Shown: positions 25,575-36,778, counted from the first letter of the stretch. The stretch is DNA of 64,000 nucleotides from Acinetobacter lwoffii (GCF_022967985.1 NZ_JALJVC010000011.1:40685-104684), one strand, 5' to 3'. Notes: generated by a model not told the origin, from the sequence alone. Numbers and translations are program-made.

Positions 25575-26684
25575 ATGTATAAGTCAGTTGAAACCTTGCT
25601 GGTAGAAATTCCAACCATTCGCCCTCACAAGATGGCAGTGGCGACGATGCAAACCCAGACCCTGGTATTGGTCAAAATCACCACTGAAGATGGTTACATC
25701 GGTTGGGGTGAAGCAACAACTATCGGTGGCTTAGGTTATGGTGATGAAAGCCCGGAAAGCGTAAAAGTTAATATTGAAACTTATTTTGCGCCTCTTTTAA
25801 AAACATTATCCGGTTTAAATGTTGCACAGACATTACAAGCAATCAAAAAGAATATTAATGGTAACCGTTTTGCTAAATGTGCGATTCAGACTGCACTTTT
25901 AGACATTCAGGCACAACGTTTAGGTTTGCCATTAAGCGAAGTCCTCGGTGGCCGCTTACGTGACAGTATTCCAGTTCTTTGGGTATTGGCTTCTGGCAAT
26001 ACCGAAAAAGATATTGCTGAAGCAGAGAAAATGGTTGCGGCAAAACGCCACAACATTTTCAAACTGAAAATCGGTTCTCGTCCGGTAGAAGAAGATGTTG
26101 AACATGTGCTGGCAATTAAGAAAGCCTTAGGCAAAGACGTTTCGATCCGTGTCGATGTGAACCGTGCCTGGTCAGAACTGGAAGCGATTAAAGGCATCCA
26201 GTTATTGCAAGATGGCGGTGTTGATCTGATCGAACAGCCATGTGCAATTGATAACCTGGACGCTATGCGCCGTCTGACCCGACGTTTTGATGTTGCCATC
26301 ATGGCAGACGAATCGTTAATGGGCCCGCACTCAGCGTATGAGATTGCCAAACAAAACGGTTCATCTGTTTTTGCAGTCAAAGTTGCCCAGTCGGGTGGCC
26401 TGATTGAAGGTTGCGAAGTAGGCAAGATTGCCAAACTTGCAGGTATTGATCTGTATGGCGGCACCATGCTGGAAGGCCCGGTGGGCACGATTGCTTCGGC
26501 ACATGTGTTCTCTACTTTTGAAAGTCTGGCGTTCGGTACCGAGCTGTTTGGTCCTCTACTGCTGACTGAAGATATTTTGAAAACCCCGCTCAACTATCAA
26601 AACTTTGAACTTGAGATTCCGAAAGGTCCAGGTCTGGGGATTGAGTTGGATGAAAACAAGATTGACAACTTGCGTCGTCAGTAA
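25575..26684 (+). CDS. catB: Muconate cycloisomerase
   Basis: The 369-residue enolase-superfamily enzyme matches A. baylyi CatB closely from the first residues (MYKSVETLLVEIPTIRPHK). Key features are FKLKIGSRP with the KxK catalytic lysines near 165, metal ligands in RVDVNRAW, IEQPC and MADESL, and the second lysine in FAVKVAQSGG. It converts cis,cis-muconate to muconolactone. It is the first gene of the rightward train, with the BenM sites directly upstream. catC follows after 13 bases. Confidence 0.95.
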   Translation: MYKSVETLLVEIPTIRPHKMAVATMQTQTLVLVKITTEDGYIGWGEATTIGGLGYGDESPESVKVNIETYFAPLLKTLSGLNVAQTLQAIKKNINGNRFAKCAIQTALLDIQAQRLGLPLSEVLGGRLRDSIPVLWVLASGNTEKDIAEAEKMVAAKRHNIFKLKIGSRPVEEDVEHVLAIKKALGKDVSIRVDVNRAWSELEAIKGIQLLQDGGVDLIEQPCAIDNLDAMRRLTRRFDVAIMADESLMGPHSAYEIAKQNGSSVFAVKVAQSGGLIEGCEVGKIAKLAGIDLYGGTMLEGPVGTIASAHVFSTFESLAFGTELFGPLLLTEDILKTPLNYQNFELEIPKGPGLGIELDENKIDNLRRQ

Positions 26685-26697
26685 TTAGGAGAAACCC

Positions 26698-26988
26698 ATG
26701 CTTTTCCACGTACGTATGGATGTAAACATTCCACGTGATCTGCCAGTTGAACAGGCAAACGAAATTAAGGCTGTTGAAAAGGCTTATTCACAGGAATTGC
26801 AGCGTCAAGGCAAATGGCGTCATATCTGGCGCATCACAGGCCAGTACTCAAACATCAGTATTTTTGATGTTGAAAGCAATGAAGAGTTGCACAACCTGTT
26901 ACAAGGCTTGCCTCTCTATCCTTATATGAACATTGAAGTAATGGCATTAAACCGTCACCCATCTTCAGTTCGAGATGACGACAGTTGA
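26698..26988 (+). CDS. catC: Muconolactone delta-isomerase
   Basis: The small 96-residue protein has the usual family length and start (MLFHVRMDVNIPRDLP), with FDVESNEELHNLLQGLPLYPY in the second half. It forms a ring-shaped oligomer that isomerises muconolactone to 3-oxoadipate enol-lactone. AGGAG lies 8 bases before the ATG. The 154-base gap to catA contains no gene, only a weak GATTC/GAATC dyad near 27024. Confidence 0.95.
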   Translation: MLFHVRMDVNIPRDLPVEQANEIKAVEKAYSQELQRQGKWRHIWRITGQYSNISIFDVESNEELHNLLQGLPLYPYMNIEVMALNRHPSSVRDDDS

Positions 26989-27142
26989 TTGAATGAGCGG
27001 ATTGGGAGTCACCGGATTCCCCTTCCGAATCGAAAACAGAGGGTACCTCAACAAGGATTGTGGCCAGCCAGATTTAGCCAGCCAATGAAAGCTAAAAAAG
27101 TGCGCCACTAAAAGATGAAAGACATACTTTAGGAGCAATAGT

Positions 27143-28063
27143 ATGAATCGCCAAGAAATTGATGCATTAGTTAAGCAAATGAACGTTGATACAGCGACAG
27201 GTCCTGTAGATGAACGTGTACAACAAGTTGTTGTGCGTTTATTGGGTGACCTTTTCCAGGCTATCGAAGATCTTGATATTTCTCAGTCAGAACTGTGGAA
27301 AGGTCTGGAATACTTTACTGATGCCGGTCAAGCGAACGAATTAGGTTTATTGGCTGCAGGTTTGGGTCTGGAACACTACCTAGACTTACGTGCTGATGAA
27401 GCGGATGCTAAAGCAGGTATTACTGGCGGTACGCCACGTACGATTGAAGGCCCACTTTATGTCGCTGGTGCACCTGAAACAGTAAGCTTTGCACGTATGG
27501 ATGATGGTTCTGAAGAAGGCAAAATCCCGACTTTAATCATTGAAGGTACAGTGACGGATACTGACGGCAACCGTGTTGAAGGTGCTAAAGTTGAAATCTG
27601 GCATGCAAACAGCCTGGGCAACTACTCATTCTTTGACAAGTCACAGTCTGACTTTAACTTGCGTCGCAGCATCATTACCGCTGCAGATGGTCAATATACT
27701 GCATTGACTACAATGCCAGTAGGTTATGGCTGCCCTCCAGAAGGTACAACTCAGTTTGTACTGGACAAATTAGGCCGTCACGGTAACCGTCCATCGCACG
27801 TACATTACTTCGTATCTGCACCGGGTTACCGCAAGCTGACTACTCAATTCAATATTGAAGGCGACCAATACCTGTGGGATGACTTTGCATTCGCGACTCG
27901 TGAAGGCTTGGTGGCAACTGCGGTTGACGTGACTGATGAAGCTGAAATTGCAAAACGTGGTCTCAACGGTCCTTTCAAACACATTCAATTTGATATTGAA
28001 CTTGTGAAAGAGAAACAAGACGCACCTTCTACTGAAGTTGATCGTCGCCGCGCTAGCGCTTAA
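27143..28063 (+). CDS. catA: Catechol 1,2-dioxygenase
   Basis: The 306-residue intradiol dioxygenase opens catechol to cis,cis-muconate using non-haem Fe(III). The four iron ligands are visible: Tyr in GNYSFF, Tyr in VGYGCPPEG, and both His in RPSHVHYF (Tyr164, Tyr200, His224 and His226 in A. baylyi numbering). The N-terminal helical dimer domain is present. AGGAG precedes the start. In A. baylyi catA follows benE; here it sits between catC and benA. Confidence 0.96.
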   Translation: MNRQEIDALVKQMNVDTATGPVDERVQQVVVRLLGDLFQAIEDLDISQSELWKGLEYFTDAGQANELGLLAAGLGLEHYLDLRADEADAKAGITGGTPRTIEGPLYVAGAPETVSFARMDDGSEEGKIPTLIIEGTVTDTDGNRVEGAKVEIWHANSLGNYSFFDKSQSDFNLRRSIITAADGQYTALTTMPVGYGCPPEGTTQFVLDKLGRHGNRPSHVHYFVSAPGYRKLTTQFNIEGDQYLWDDFAFATREGLVATAVDVTDEAEIAKRGLNGPFKHIQFDIELVKEKQDAPSTEVDRRRASA

Positions 28064-28073
28064 TACATTAAGA

Positions 28074-28103
28074 AGCGGGATATGCCTTGAGATATATCCC
28101 GCT
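28074..28103 (+). promoter_or_regulatory. Intercistronic hairpin between catA and benA
   Basis: AGCGGGATAT (28074-28083) pairs perfectly with ATATCCCGCT (28094-28103). No T-run follows. A smaller imperfect hairpin (GACTTCC/GGAAAGTC) comes next, before the benA ribosome binding site. The pair may be an mRNA processing or stabilising element rather than a terminator. Confidence 0.45.
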
Positions 28104-28134
28104 GACTTCCCCCTTGGAAAGTCGGAGAAAGGAC

Positions 28135-29523
28135 ATGCCTCGTATTCCCGTAATTAACACCAGCCATTTAGACCGCATTGACGAATTACTGGTTGATGAT
28201 TATGAATCTGGTGAATTTAAACTACACCGTTCAGTATTTACAGACCAGGCCCTGTTTGACCTTGAGATGAAATACATCTTTGAAGGCAACTGGGTTTATC
28301 TAGCACATGAAAGCCAGATTCCAAACAATAACGACTTCTATACTACTTATATTGGTCGTCAGCCGATCATCATTGCACGTAACCGTCAAGGTGAACTGAA
28401 TGCCATGATCAATGCCTGTTCGCATCGCGGTGCACAATTATGCCGTAACAAGAAAGGCAATAAAGCAACTTATACTTGCCCATTCCATGGCTGGACGTTC
28501 AATAACTCAGGTAAGTTATTAAAAGTCAAAGATCCGGCTGAAGCGGGTTATTCAGACTGCTTTAACAAAGACGGTTCACATGACCTGAAAAAGGTTGCCC
28601 GTTTTGAAAGCTATAAAGGCTTCCTGTTTGGTAGCTTAAATCCAGATGTTCCTTCACTGGAAGAATACCTGGGCGAAGCGACCAAAATCATTGACATGAT
28701 CGTGGATCAGTCTGAGCAAGGTCTGGAAGTTTTACGTGGTGCTTCGACTTATACCTATGAAGGTAACTGGAAGTTGACTGCTGAAAACGGTGCTGATGGT
28801 TATCACGTGTCTGCTGTACACTGGAACTATGCTGCAACGACTCAGCAACGTAAAGAAAAACAAGCTGGCGATAACATCCGTGCCATGAGCGCAGGTTCAT
28901 GGGGCAAACAAGGCGGTGGTTCTTACGGCTTTGAACACGGTCATATGCTGCTTTGGACGCAATGGGCTAACCCGGAAGACCGTCCTAACTTTGCCAAGAA
29001 AGATGAATACATTGCGCAATATGGCGAAGCTATGGCGAAGTGGATGATCGAACGTTCACGTAACCTGTGTATCTATCCAAACGTTTACTTCATGGATCAG
29101 TTCGGTTCACAAATCCGTGTGCTGCGCCCGATTTCTGTCGATAAGACTGAAGTGACGATCTACTGTATCGCGCCTGTAGGCGAAGAGCCGGAAGCCCGTA
29201 CCCGTCGTATCCGTCAGTATGAAGATTTCTTCAATGCTTCAGGTATGGCAACCCCAGACGATCTTGAAGAATTCCGTGCTTGTCAGGCAGGTTATGCCGG
29301 TATCGCGCTGGAATGGAACGACATGTGCCGTGGTTCTAAACACTGGATCCAAGGCCCGGACGATGCTGCCAACGAAATTGGGTTAAAACCAAAACTGTCT
29401 GGTATTAAAACTGAAGATGAAGGTCTATACCTGGCTCAGCACCAGTACTGGTTAGAACTGATCAAAAAAGGCATTGCAACTGAAAAAGAAATTGCAGCAT
29501 CTACTGAAGGAGAAAACGCATGA
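28135..29523 (+). CDS. benA: Benzoate 1,2-dioxygenase, large (alpha) subunit
   Basis: The product is 462 residues from the ATG at 28135 ([12 protein letters not shown]), which has GGAGAAAGG upstream; the open frame to 28087 would translate the hairpin. The Rieske 2Fe-2S centre is CSHRGAQLC, then CPFHGW at about 98-123. The mononuclear iron site is [13 protein letters not shown] near 220 plus an Asp in ALEWNDM. With BenB and BenC it dihydroxylates benzoate to the cis-diol carboxylate. Its stop overlaps the benB start (ATGA). Confidence 0.95.
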   Translation: MPRIPVINTSHLDRIDELLVDDYESGEFKLHRSVFTDQALFDLEMKYIFEGNWVYLAHESQIPNNNDFYTTYIGRQPIIIARNRQGELNAMINACSHRGAQLCRNKKGNKATYTCPFHGWTFNNSGKLLKVKDPAEAGYSDCFNKDGSHDLKKVARFESYKGFLFGSLNPDVPSLEEYLGEATKIIDMIVDQSEQGLEVLRGASTYTYEGNWKLTAENGADGYHVSAVHWNYAATTQQRKEKQAGDNIRAMSAGSWGKQGGGSYGFEHGHMLLWTQWANPEDRPNFAKKDEYIAQYGEAMAKWMIERSRNLCIYPNVYFMDQFGSQIRVLRPISVDKTEVTIYCIAPVGEEPEARTRRIRQYEDFFNASGMATPDDLEEFRACQAGYAGIALEWNDMCRGSKHWIQGPDDAANEIGLKPKLSGIKTEDEGLYLAQHQYWLELIKKGIATEKEIAASTEGENA

Positions 29524-30011
29524 GCGACATCACTTTAGAAAAAATTGCGCAGTTCCTGTATCAAGAAGCCCGCTTTTTAGATGATGAACAATGGGATGAC
29601 TGGTTGACGTGTTATGCCCCTACTGCGTCTTTCTGGATGCCAGCCTGGGATGATGATGACAAGCTGACCACAGATCCACAGTCTGAAATCTCGTTGATTT
29701 ACTATCCAGACCGTCAAGGTTTAGAAGACCGTGTGTTCCGTATCAAGACTGAACGTTCATCTGCAACCATGCCGGATACCCGTACCAGCCATAACATCAG
29801 CAATATTGAACTTGTTGAACGTGATGGCGACAAGGTCACTGTACGTTTTAACTGGAATACCTTGAGTTTCCGTTACAAAAACAGCTATAGCTACTTCGGT
29901 ATGTCACGTTATGAAATCGATTTTTCAGGCGATAAACCACAAATTTTAAGCAAATACGTGGTACTGAAAAATGATTACATCAATCAGGTTATCGACATCT
30001 ATCACCTTTAA
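29520..30011 (+). CDS. benB: Benzoate 1,2-dioxygenase, small (beta) subunit
   Basis: The product is 163 residues, the normal size for ring-hydroxylating beta subunits, with the conserved start [19 protein letters not shown] and the central FWMPAW and DRVFRIKT blocks. It has a structural role in the alpha3-beta3 oxygenase. It is translationally coupled to benA by a 4-base overlap. Confidence 0.94.
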   Translation: MSDITLEKIAQFLYQEARFLDDEQWDDWLTCYAPTASFWMPAWDDDDKLTTDPQSEISLIYYPDRQGLEDRVFRIKTERSSATMPDTRTSHNISNIELVERDGDKVTVRFNWNTLSFRYKNSYSYFGMSRYEIDFSGDKPQILSKYVVLKNDYINQVIDIYHL

Positions 30012-31121
<1,110 letters not shown>

Positions 31122-31138
31122 TAGAGGGAATTTGTTCA

Positions 31139-31924
31139 ATGTCTAACCGTCAAAGATTTGAAAATAAAGTTGTAATCGTGACGGGTGCCGCGCAAGGCAT
31201 CGGTCGCGGTGTCGCGCTGCAAGTGGCGAGCGAAGGTGCCCAAGTCGTCATGGCTGACCTTTCCCCTTATGTAGAAGAAGTTCTGGCTGAAATTGAAGCG
31301 ACTGGCGGTGATGCGATTACGGTCAAAGCCAATCTGGAAACGTTTGCCGGTGCTCAATCAGTCGTTGAAAAAGCGCTAGAAACCTATGGTCGTGTCGATG
31401 TGCTCATCAACAACGTCGGTGGCGCGATCTGGATGAAACCTTTCGAAGAATTTTCTGAAGAGGAAATTATCAAGGAAGTGAACCGTTCATTGTTCCCGAC
31501 ACTGTGGTGCTGCCGCGCAGTTCTTCCGGAAATGATTAAAAATCAGAAAGGTACCATTGTAAACGTGTCTTCTATTGCGACACGCGGCATTAACCGTGTG
31601 CCATATTCGGCATCCAAAGGTGGTGTGAACGGCCTGACCGCTTCCCTTGCCTTTGAACATGCTAAAGACGGAATCCGTGTCAATGCAATCGCGACAGGTG
31701 GTACTGAAGCACCACCACGTAAAGTACCGCGCAATGCCAATCCACTGACTGAATCTGAAAAACAATGGATGCAGCAAGTGGTTGATCAGACCATTGACCG
31801 TACTTTCATGGGACGCTACGGTACGATTCAGGAGCAAGTGAATGCAATTGTATTCTTGGCTTCGGATGAATCATCTTATATGACAGGTACAGTGGTACCG
31901 GTCGGTGGTGGTGATCAGGGCTAA
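31139..31924 (+). CDS. benD: Benzoate cis-diol dehydrogenase
   Basis: The 261-residue short-chain dehydrogenase has a Rossmann glycine motif TGAAQGIGRG at about 16-25, NNVGG near 95, and the catalytic Ser and YSASK near 160-164. It oxidises the benzoate cis-diol to catechol with release of CO2. GAGGG lies upstream, 17 bases after the benC stop. Confidence 0.94.
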   Translation: MSNRQRFENKVVIVTGAAQGIGRGVALQVASEGAQVVMADLSPYVEEVLAEIEATGGDAITVKANLETFAGAQSVVEKALETYGRVDVLINNVGGAIWMKPFEEFSEEEIIKEVNRSLFPTLWCCRAVLPEMIKNQKGTIVNVSSIATRGINRVPYSASKGGVNGLTASLAFEHAKDGIRVNAIATGGTEAPPRKVPRNANPLTESEKQWMQQVVDQTIDRTFMGRYGTIQEQVNAIVFLASDESSYMTGTVVPVGGGDQG

Positions 31925-31982
31925 TCCTGATCATCACGATTTTTAACAGGCTCATGGTTCGACGCAAGGAGGCACATCACCA

Positions 31983-33203
31983 ATGAACACCCTGTTTCAG
32001 ACATTAAAAAATGATTGGTCCATTTCAGCCACTGTTGCAGGATTTTTAGCAGTCCTGATCTCCTATTCGGGGCCACTGATCATTTTTTTCCAGGCGGCGC
32101 AGCAAGCCCAAGTTTCCCCGGACATGATGATTTCATGGATTTGGGGAATTTCTATTGGTGCTGCGCTCGCAGGTATCTTTTTATCAATTAAATACAAAAT
32201 ACCTGTCGTCACCGCCTGGTCTGCGCCCGGAACGGCTTTATTAGTCACGCTGTTTCCCGACATTTCGCTCAATGAAGCGGTTGCTGCCTATATCACCTCT
32301 GCCGTGGTGATTTTTTTCATTGGGATTACCGGTTATTTCGACAAGTTGCTGTCCTGGATTCCCCAGGAAGTGGCTGCCGGGATGATGGCAGGGATTTTAC
32401 TGCAGTTTGGTTTAGGGCTGTTCACCGCGACCGATACCATGCCCTATATCGTCTTTGGCATGCTGGCGGTATTTTTGCTGGCCAAGCGTTTCAGTCCACG
32501 TTATGCCATGGTCTGGGTGCTGATTGCCGGTGTGGTTTTAAGCATGCTGCTGGGCAAGATTAACCCGGTCACGGCAGATTTCAGTCTGGCGATTCCGCAA
32601 TTTATTGCACCGGAATGGACCTGGAGTTCCACCCTGAATCTGGCCCTTCCCCTGATTCTGGTCAGCCTATCTGGCCAGTTTTTACCGGGAATGGCGATTA
32701 TCAAACTCAGTGGCTATGACATGCCCGCCAAGCCGATTATCAGTGCAACCAGTATTGCCTCGCTTGCAGTGGCCTGTGTTGGTGGAATTACCATCGTATT
32801 GGCTTCAATCACGGCTGCATTGTGTTTAGGCAAAGACGCACACGAGCTGAAAGAAAAGCGTTATATCGCCGGCGTGGCCAATGGGCTTTTTTATATTTTA
32901 GGCGGCTTATTTGCCGGCAGCATTGTCATGCTGTTTAGCCTGATGCCCAAAGAGTTGATTGCGGCTTTGGCAGGACTGGCATTGCTGGGTGCGATTGCTA
33001 CCAATATTTCCGTGGCCATGGGCAAAGAATCACAACGTGATGCAGCAATGATCACCTTTTTAGCGACTGCTTCCGGCATGCATTTCTTGGGGCTGAGTTC
33101 AGTCTTTTGGGGAATTTGCATTGGCCTGGTAGCACATTTTCTGCTGTCACAGAAAAACCGTAACGCAGTTCCGGTTACAGCATCAGATTCAAAACGAGTT
33201 TAA
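31983..33203 (+). CDS. benE: Benzoate membrane transporter BenE
   Basis: This 406-residue inner-membrane protein with about 12 hydrophobic segments belongs to the BenE benzoate:proton symporter family. Typical stretches are ISYSGPLIIFFQAAQ near the start and the Gly-rich VACVGGITIVLASITAALC. AAGGAGG precedes the ATG. It is a second benzoate carrier besides BenK, as in A. baylyi. It is followed at 38 bases by catI. Confidence 0.92.
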   Translation: MNTLFQTLKNDWSISATVAGFLAVLISYSGPLIIFFQAAQQAQVSPDMMISWIWGISIGAALAGIFLSIKYKIPVVTAWSAPGTALLVTLFPDISLNEAVAAYITSAVVIFFIGITGYFDKLLSWIPQEVAAGMMAGILLQFGLGLFTATDTMPYIVFGMLAVFLLAKRFSPRYAMVWVLIAGVVLSMLLGKINPVTADFSLAIPQFIAPEWTWSSTLNLALPLILVSLSGQFLPGMAIIKLSGYDMPAKPIISATSIASLAVACVGGITIVLASITAALCLGKDAHELKEKRYIAGVANGLFYILGGLFAGSIVMLFSLMPKELIAALAGLALLGAIATNISVAMGKESQRDAAMITFLATASGMHFLGLSSVFWGICIGLVAHFLLSQKNRNAVPVTASDSKRV

Positions 33204-33240
33204 AGACATCCATCAGTTTAGGATATGTAAGGACCAGATT

Positions 33241-33912
33241 ATGATAGATAAAAGTTCATTATCATTGAAAGAAGCACTCTCCCAGATCAAGGACGGTTCT
33301 ACCATTATGATCGGTGGTTTCGGTACAGCGGGTCAGCCTGCTGAACTGATTGATGGTCTGATCGAATTGGGTATTAAAGACCTGATTATTGTCAACAACA
33401 ATGCTGGTAATGGCGATTATGGTCTGGCGAAACTGCTTAAAGCTGGTGCTGTTCGCAAGATTATTTGTTCTTTCCCACGCCAGTCTGATTCCTGGGTATT
33501 TGACGAATTGTATCGTGCTGGAAAAATTGAACTGGAACTGGTGCCACAAGGTAATCTGGCTTGCCGTATTCAGGCGGCGGGTATGGGCCTAGGTCCAATC
33601 TATACCCCTACCGGTTTTGGTACGTTGCTGGCTGAAGGCAAACCAACCTTGAACTATGAAGGCAAAGATTTTGTCCTGGAAAATCCGATTAAAGCTGACT
33701 TTGCTTTAATTAAAGCTTCTAAAGGCGATCGTTGGGGTAACCTGGTTTACCGTAAATCTGCGCGTAACTTCGGCCCGATTATGGCGATGGCAGCAGATGT
33801 GACCATTGCTCAGGTATCAGAAGTGGTTGAACTGGGTGCACTGGATCCAGAGCACATCATCACCCCGGGAATTTTTGTTCAACATGTTGTTCAAGTTAAA
33901 CCTGCACAATAA
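33241..33912 (+). CDS. catI: 3-oxoadipate CoA-transferase, subunit A
   Basis: The 223-residue family I CoA-transferase alpha subunit has the N-terminal glycine-rich IMIGGFGTAGQP at about 22-33, NNNAGNGDYGLAKLL, and ASKGDRWGNL near 160. With CatJ it transfers CoA from succinyl-CoA to 3-oxoadipate. The sequence is also close to PcaI of the protocatechuate branch; the ben/cat context decides the name. Confidence 0.93.
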   Translation: MIDKSSLSLKEALSQIKDGSTIMIGGFGTAGQPAELIDGLIELGIKDLIIVNNNAGNGDYGLAKLLKAGAVRKIICSFPRQSDSWVFDELYRAGKIELELVPQGNLACRIQAAGMGLGPIYTPTGFGTLLAEGKPTLNYEGKDFVLENPIKADFALIKASKGDRWGNLVYRKSARNFGPIMAMAADVTIAQVSEVVELGALDPEHIITPGIFVQHVVQVKPAQ

Positions 33913-33931
33913 TTGGCATCGGAGATAAATA

Positions 33932-34588
33932 ATGAGCTATAGCAAACTGACCCGTGACCAGATCGCTGAACGTGTGGCACAAGACATTCCTGATGGTGCC
34001 TATGTAAACCTCGGTATTGGTTTACCGACCAAGATTTCAAGCTACCTGCCAAGCGATAAAGACGTCTTCCTGCATTCTGAAAATGGCCTGTTGGCTTTCG
34101 GTCCTCCTCCTGCTGAAGAAGACCGCGATCCTGAGCTGATCAATGCCGGTAAAGAATTCGTGACCTTACTTGAAGGCGGTTCTTTCTTCCATCATGGTGA
34201 TTCTTTCGCCATGATGCGTGGCGGTCATTTAGACATCGCCGTATTGGGTGCTTTCCAGGTCGCTGAAAATGGTGACTTGGCTAACTGGCATACTGGTGCT
34301 CCAGATGCAATTCCAGCAGTCGGCGGTGCAATGGATCTGGCTGTTGGCGCGAAAAAAGTCTTTATTACGACTGATCACGTGACCAAAAAAGGCGAGCCAA
34401 AGATTGTGGCTGAATTATCTTATCCGGCTACTGGCCTGAAATGTGTCGACCGTATTTATACCGACCTTTGCGTGATTGATGTCACCCCTGAAGGGATGAA
34501 AGTGATTGAGAAAGTTGAAGGTCTGTCATTTGAAGAATTGCAGTCAATGACTGGTGCCAAACTGATTGATGCGACTCAATCAAATTAA
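33932..34588 (+). CDS. catJ: 3-oxoadipate CoA-transferase, subunit B
   Basis: The 218-residue beta subunit contains the catalytic Glu in HSENGLLAFG at about 49-58, and the family start YVNLGIGLPTKIS. GGAG lies upstream, 19 bases after catI. The stop is followed at once by a palindromic repeat element that separates catJ from catF. Confidence 0.93.
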   Translation: MSYSKLTRDQIAERVAQDIPDGAYVNLGIGLPTKISSYLPSDKDVFLHSENGLLAFGPPPAEEDRDPELINAGKEFVTLLEGGSFFHHGDSFAMMRGGHLDIAVLGAFQVAENGDLANWHTGAPDAIPAVGGAMDLAVGAKKVFITTDHVTKKGEPKIVAELSYPATGLKCVDRIYTDLCVIDVTPEGMKVIEKVEGLSFEELQSMTGAKLIDATQSN

Positions 34589-34595
34589 GGGGAAG

Positions 34596-34690
34596 TCCCT
34601 CCTTTATTAAAGGAGGGATTTAGGGAGGATTTTTTGAAGAATAAAATTACTTCATTAAATCCCTCCCAACCTCCCTTTAAAAAGGGAGGA
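34596..34690. repeat. Nested palindromic repeat element between catJ and catF
   Basis: Two outer hairpins (TCCCTCCTTTA/TAAAGGAGGGA at 34596-34618 and CCTCCCTTT/AAAGGGAGG at 34670-34689) flank an inner inverted pair GGGAGGATTT (34623-34632) / AAATCCCTCC (34657-34666). The whole 95-base unit can fold as a cruciform. It resembles small REP- or MITE-like intergenic elements. A half-copy lies after catF. Confidence 0.7.
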
Positions 34691-34724
34691 GTTTTCTTCT
34701 TTTAAATATGTGAGCAAATACACA

Positions 34725-35930
34725 ATGAAAAACGCATATATTATCGATGCCATCCGTACTCCATTCGGTCGTTATGCCGGTGGCCTCGCGCCTGTCCGTG
34801 CAGATGACTTAGGTGCGCTGCCAATTAAAGCGTTGATGGAGCGCAATCCAAGTGTGAACTGGGAACAGGTCGATGACGTGATCTATGGCTGTGCCAATCA
34901 GGCCGGTGAAGACAACCGTAACGTCGGTCGTATGTCTTCTCTGCTTGCAGGCTTACCTTATCAGGTGCCAGCGACGACCGTGAACCGCCTGTGTGGTTCA
35001 TCGATGGATGCCATCGCAATGGCAGCACGTGCGATTAAAGCCGGTGAAGCGAATCTGATTATTGCTGGTGGTGTAGAAAGCATGTCACGCGCCCCATTCG
35101 TGATGGGTAAGTCAGAAACGGCGTATGGCCGTAGCCAGAAGATTGAAGACACCACCATGGGATGGCGTTTTATCAATCCGAAACTGAAAGAAATGTACGG
35201 CGTAGAAACCATGCCGCAAACGGCTGAAAATCTGGCGGAACAGTTCAACATCAACCGTGAAGACCAGGACAAGTTTGCCTTGACCAGCCAGCAACGTACT
35301 GCAGCAGCACAGGCCAAAGGTTTCTATAAAAATGAAATTATTCCTGTAGTGATTCCACAGCGTAAAGGCGATCCGGTGGTTGTCGATACTGATGAACATC
35401 CGCGTGCATCTACCACTGCAGAAGCTCTGGCAAAACTGAAGCCTGTGGTGAAAGCAGAGGGGACGGTAACGGCGGGTAATGCTTCAGGGATTAACGATGG
35501 TGCAGCTGCCCTGTTGATCGCGTCTGATGAAGCAATTGCTCAACATGGCTTAAAACCGCGTGCCAAAATTATTGGCTCAACGGTTGTGGGTGTTGAACCA
35601 CGTATCATGGGCTTTGGTCCTGCACCTGCTATCAAGAAATTACTGGCGCAAACCGGTCTTACTTTAGAGCAGATGGATGTGATCGAGCTGAATGAAGCTT
35701 TTGCAGCACAAGCTTTGGCTTGTACTCGTGACCTTGGCATTGAAGATGGTTCAGAGAAAGTCAATCCGAATGGTGGTGCAATTGCTTTGGGTCATCCACT
35801 CGGTGCATCTGGTGCACGTCTTGTAACTACAGCACTGAACCAGCTGGAACAAACCGGTGGTAAATATGGTCTTTGTTCAATGTGTATTGGTGTCGGTCAA
35901 GGCATCGCTTTGATTATTGAACGTGTTTAA
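34725..35930 (+). CDS. catF: 3-oxoadipyl-CoA thiolase
   Basis: The product is 401 residues from the ATG at 34725 ([20 protein letters not shown]), the usual length for PcaF/CatF; a GTG at 34710 would add five residues. The nucleophilic Cys is in [10 protein letters not shown] near 90, and the His and Cys acid/base pair are in [10 protein letters not shown] and CIGVGQG. It cleaves 3-oxoadipyl-CoA to acetyl-CoA and succinyl-CoA. The ribosome binding site before the ATG is weak; GGAGG at the end of the repeat lies further up. Confidence 0.93.
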   Translation: MKNAYIIDAIRTPFGRYAGGLAPVRADDLGALPIKALMERNPSVNWEQVDDVIYGCANQAGEDNRNVGRMSSLLAGLPYQVPATTVNRLCGSSMDAIAMAARAIKAGEANLIIAGGVESMSRAPFVMGKSETAYGRSQKIEDTTMGWRFINPKLKEMYGVETMPQTAENLAEQFNINREDQDKFALTSQQRTAAAQAKGFYKNEIIPVVIPQRKGDPVVVDTDEHPRASTTAEALAKLKPVVKAEGTVTAGNASGINDGAAALLIASDEAIAQHGLKPRAKIIGSTVVGVEPRIMGFGPAPAIKKLLAQTGLTLEQMDVIELNEAFAAQALACTRDLGIEDGSEKVNPNGGAIALGHPLGASGARLVTTALNQLEQTGGKYGLCSMCIGVGQGIALIIERV

Positions 35931-35948
35931 TTATTAAATGCTCTTTCT

Positions 35949-35984
35949 TCCCTCCTTTCCCAAAGGAGGGATCGAGGGAGGATT
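35949..35984. repeat. Half-copy of the palindromic repeat between catF and catD
   Basis: CCCTCCTTT (35950-35958) and AAAGGAGGG (35962-35970) form a hairpin followed by GAGGGAGGATT, the same order as in the left half of the catJ-catF element. The right half is missing. The GGAGG lies about 18 bases before the catD start. Confidence 0.65.
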
Positions 35985-35998
35985 AAGGATTTTAAAAA

Positions 35999-36778
35999 AT
36001 GCCAACATTTACATCCAACGATGCCCAGATCAATTACCAGACCTTTGGTGATGCCAGTAAACCTGCCCTGGTTTTTTCTAACTCACTAGGCACCAAATTC
36101 AGCATGTGGCAACCACAAATTAAATTTTTCCAGCAAGATTATTTTGTTGTGTGTTATGACACTCGTGGTCATGGGGCTTCATCTGCACCGCAAGGTCCGT
36201 ATAGCTTGGAACAGTTAGGTCAGGATGTTGTAAACTTACTTGATCATTTAAAAATTGAAAAAGCTGCATTCTGTGGTATTTCAATGGGTGGTTTAACCGG
36301 TCAATGGTTAGCAATCAACAAGCCCGAACGTTTTAGCCACGTGATTATCTGCAATACTGCTGCCAAGATCGGTCAGGAACAGGCCTGGCTGGAACGTGCC
36401 GCACTGGTACGTGAACAAGGTCTGGCGCCGATTGCATCTACTGCAGCATCACGCTGGTTTACCGATCCCTTTATCCAAAGCAATGCAGCAATTGTTGCAG
36501 AACTTTCAAACGACCTTGGAGCTGGCAGCCCGGAAGGTTATGCGAGTTGTTGTGAAGCTTTGGCTAAGGCGGATTTACGCGAACAGATCAAAACCATTTC
36601 AGTGCCGGTACTGATTGTGGCCGGTCAGCAAGACCCCGTAACGACGGTTGCAGATGGTCAAGCCATGCAAGCTGAAATTGCACAAAGCCAGTTGTTTGAA
36701 ATCAATGCCTCGCACATTTCCAACATCGAGCAACCTGAAGCATTTAATCAGGCAGTTCAGAAATTTATTGCCGCTTAA
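35999..36778 (+). CDS. catD: 3-oxoadipate enol-lactonase
   Basis: The 259-residue alpha/beta hydrolase has nucleophile elbow GISMGG (Ser near 96), an Asp in GQQDPVT near 210 and the catalytic His in NASHISNIEQP near 239. It hydrolyses 3-oxoadipate enol-lactone to 3-oxoadipate. It is the last gene of the cat/ben train and is followed by a strong terminator. The ATG at 35999 sits close to an A-rich spacer with AAGGAT upstream. Confidence 0.94.
   Translation: MPTFTSNDAQINYQTFGDASKPALVFSNSLGTKFSMWQPQIKFFQQDYFVVCYDTRGHGASSAPQGPYSLEQLGQDVVNLLDHLKIEKAAFCGISMGGLTGQWLAINKPERFSHVIICNTAAKIGQEQAWLERAALVREQGLAPIASTAASRWFTDPFIQSNAAIVAELSNDLGAGSPEGYASCCEALAKADLREQIKTISVPVLIVAGQQDPVTTVADGQAMQAEIAQSQLFEINASHISNIEQPEAFNQAVQKFIAA

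Noticed and set aside
25907..26593. 228-codon open frame antisense to catB
   Set aside because: It is a shadow of a strongly conserved gene; its composition is Ser/Arg-rich as expected for antisense frames and no start signal is present.
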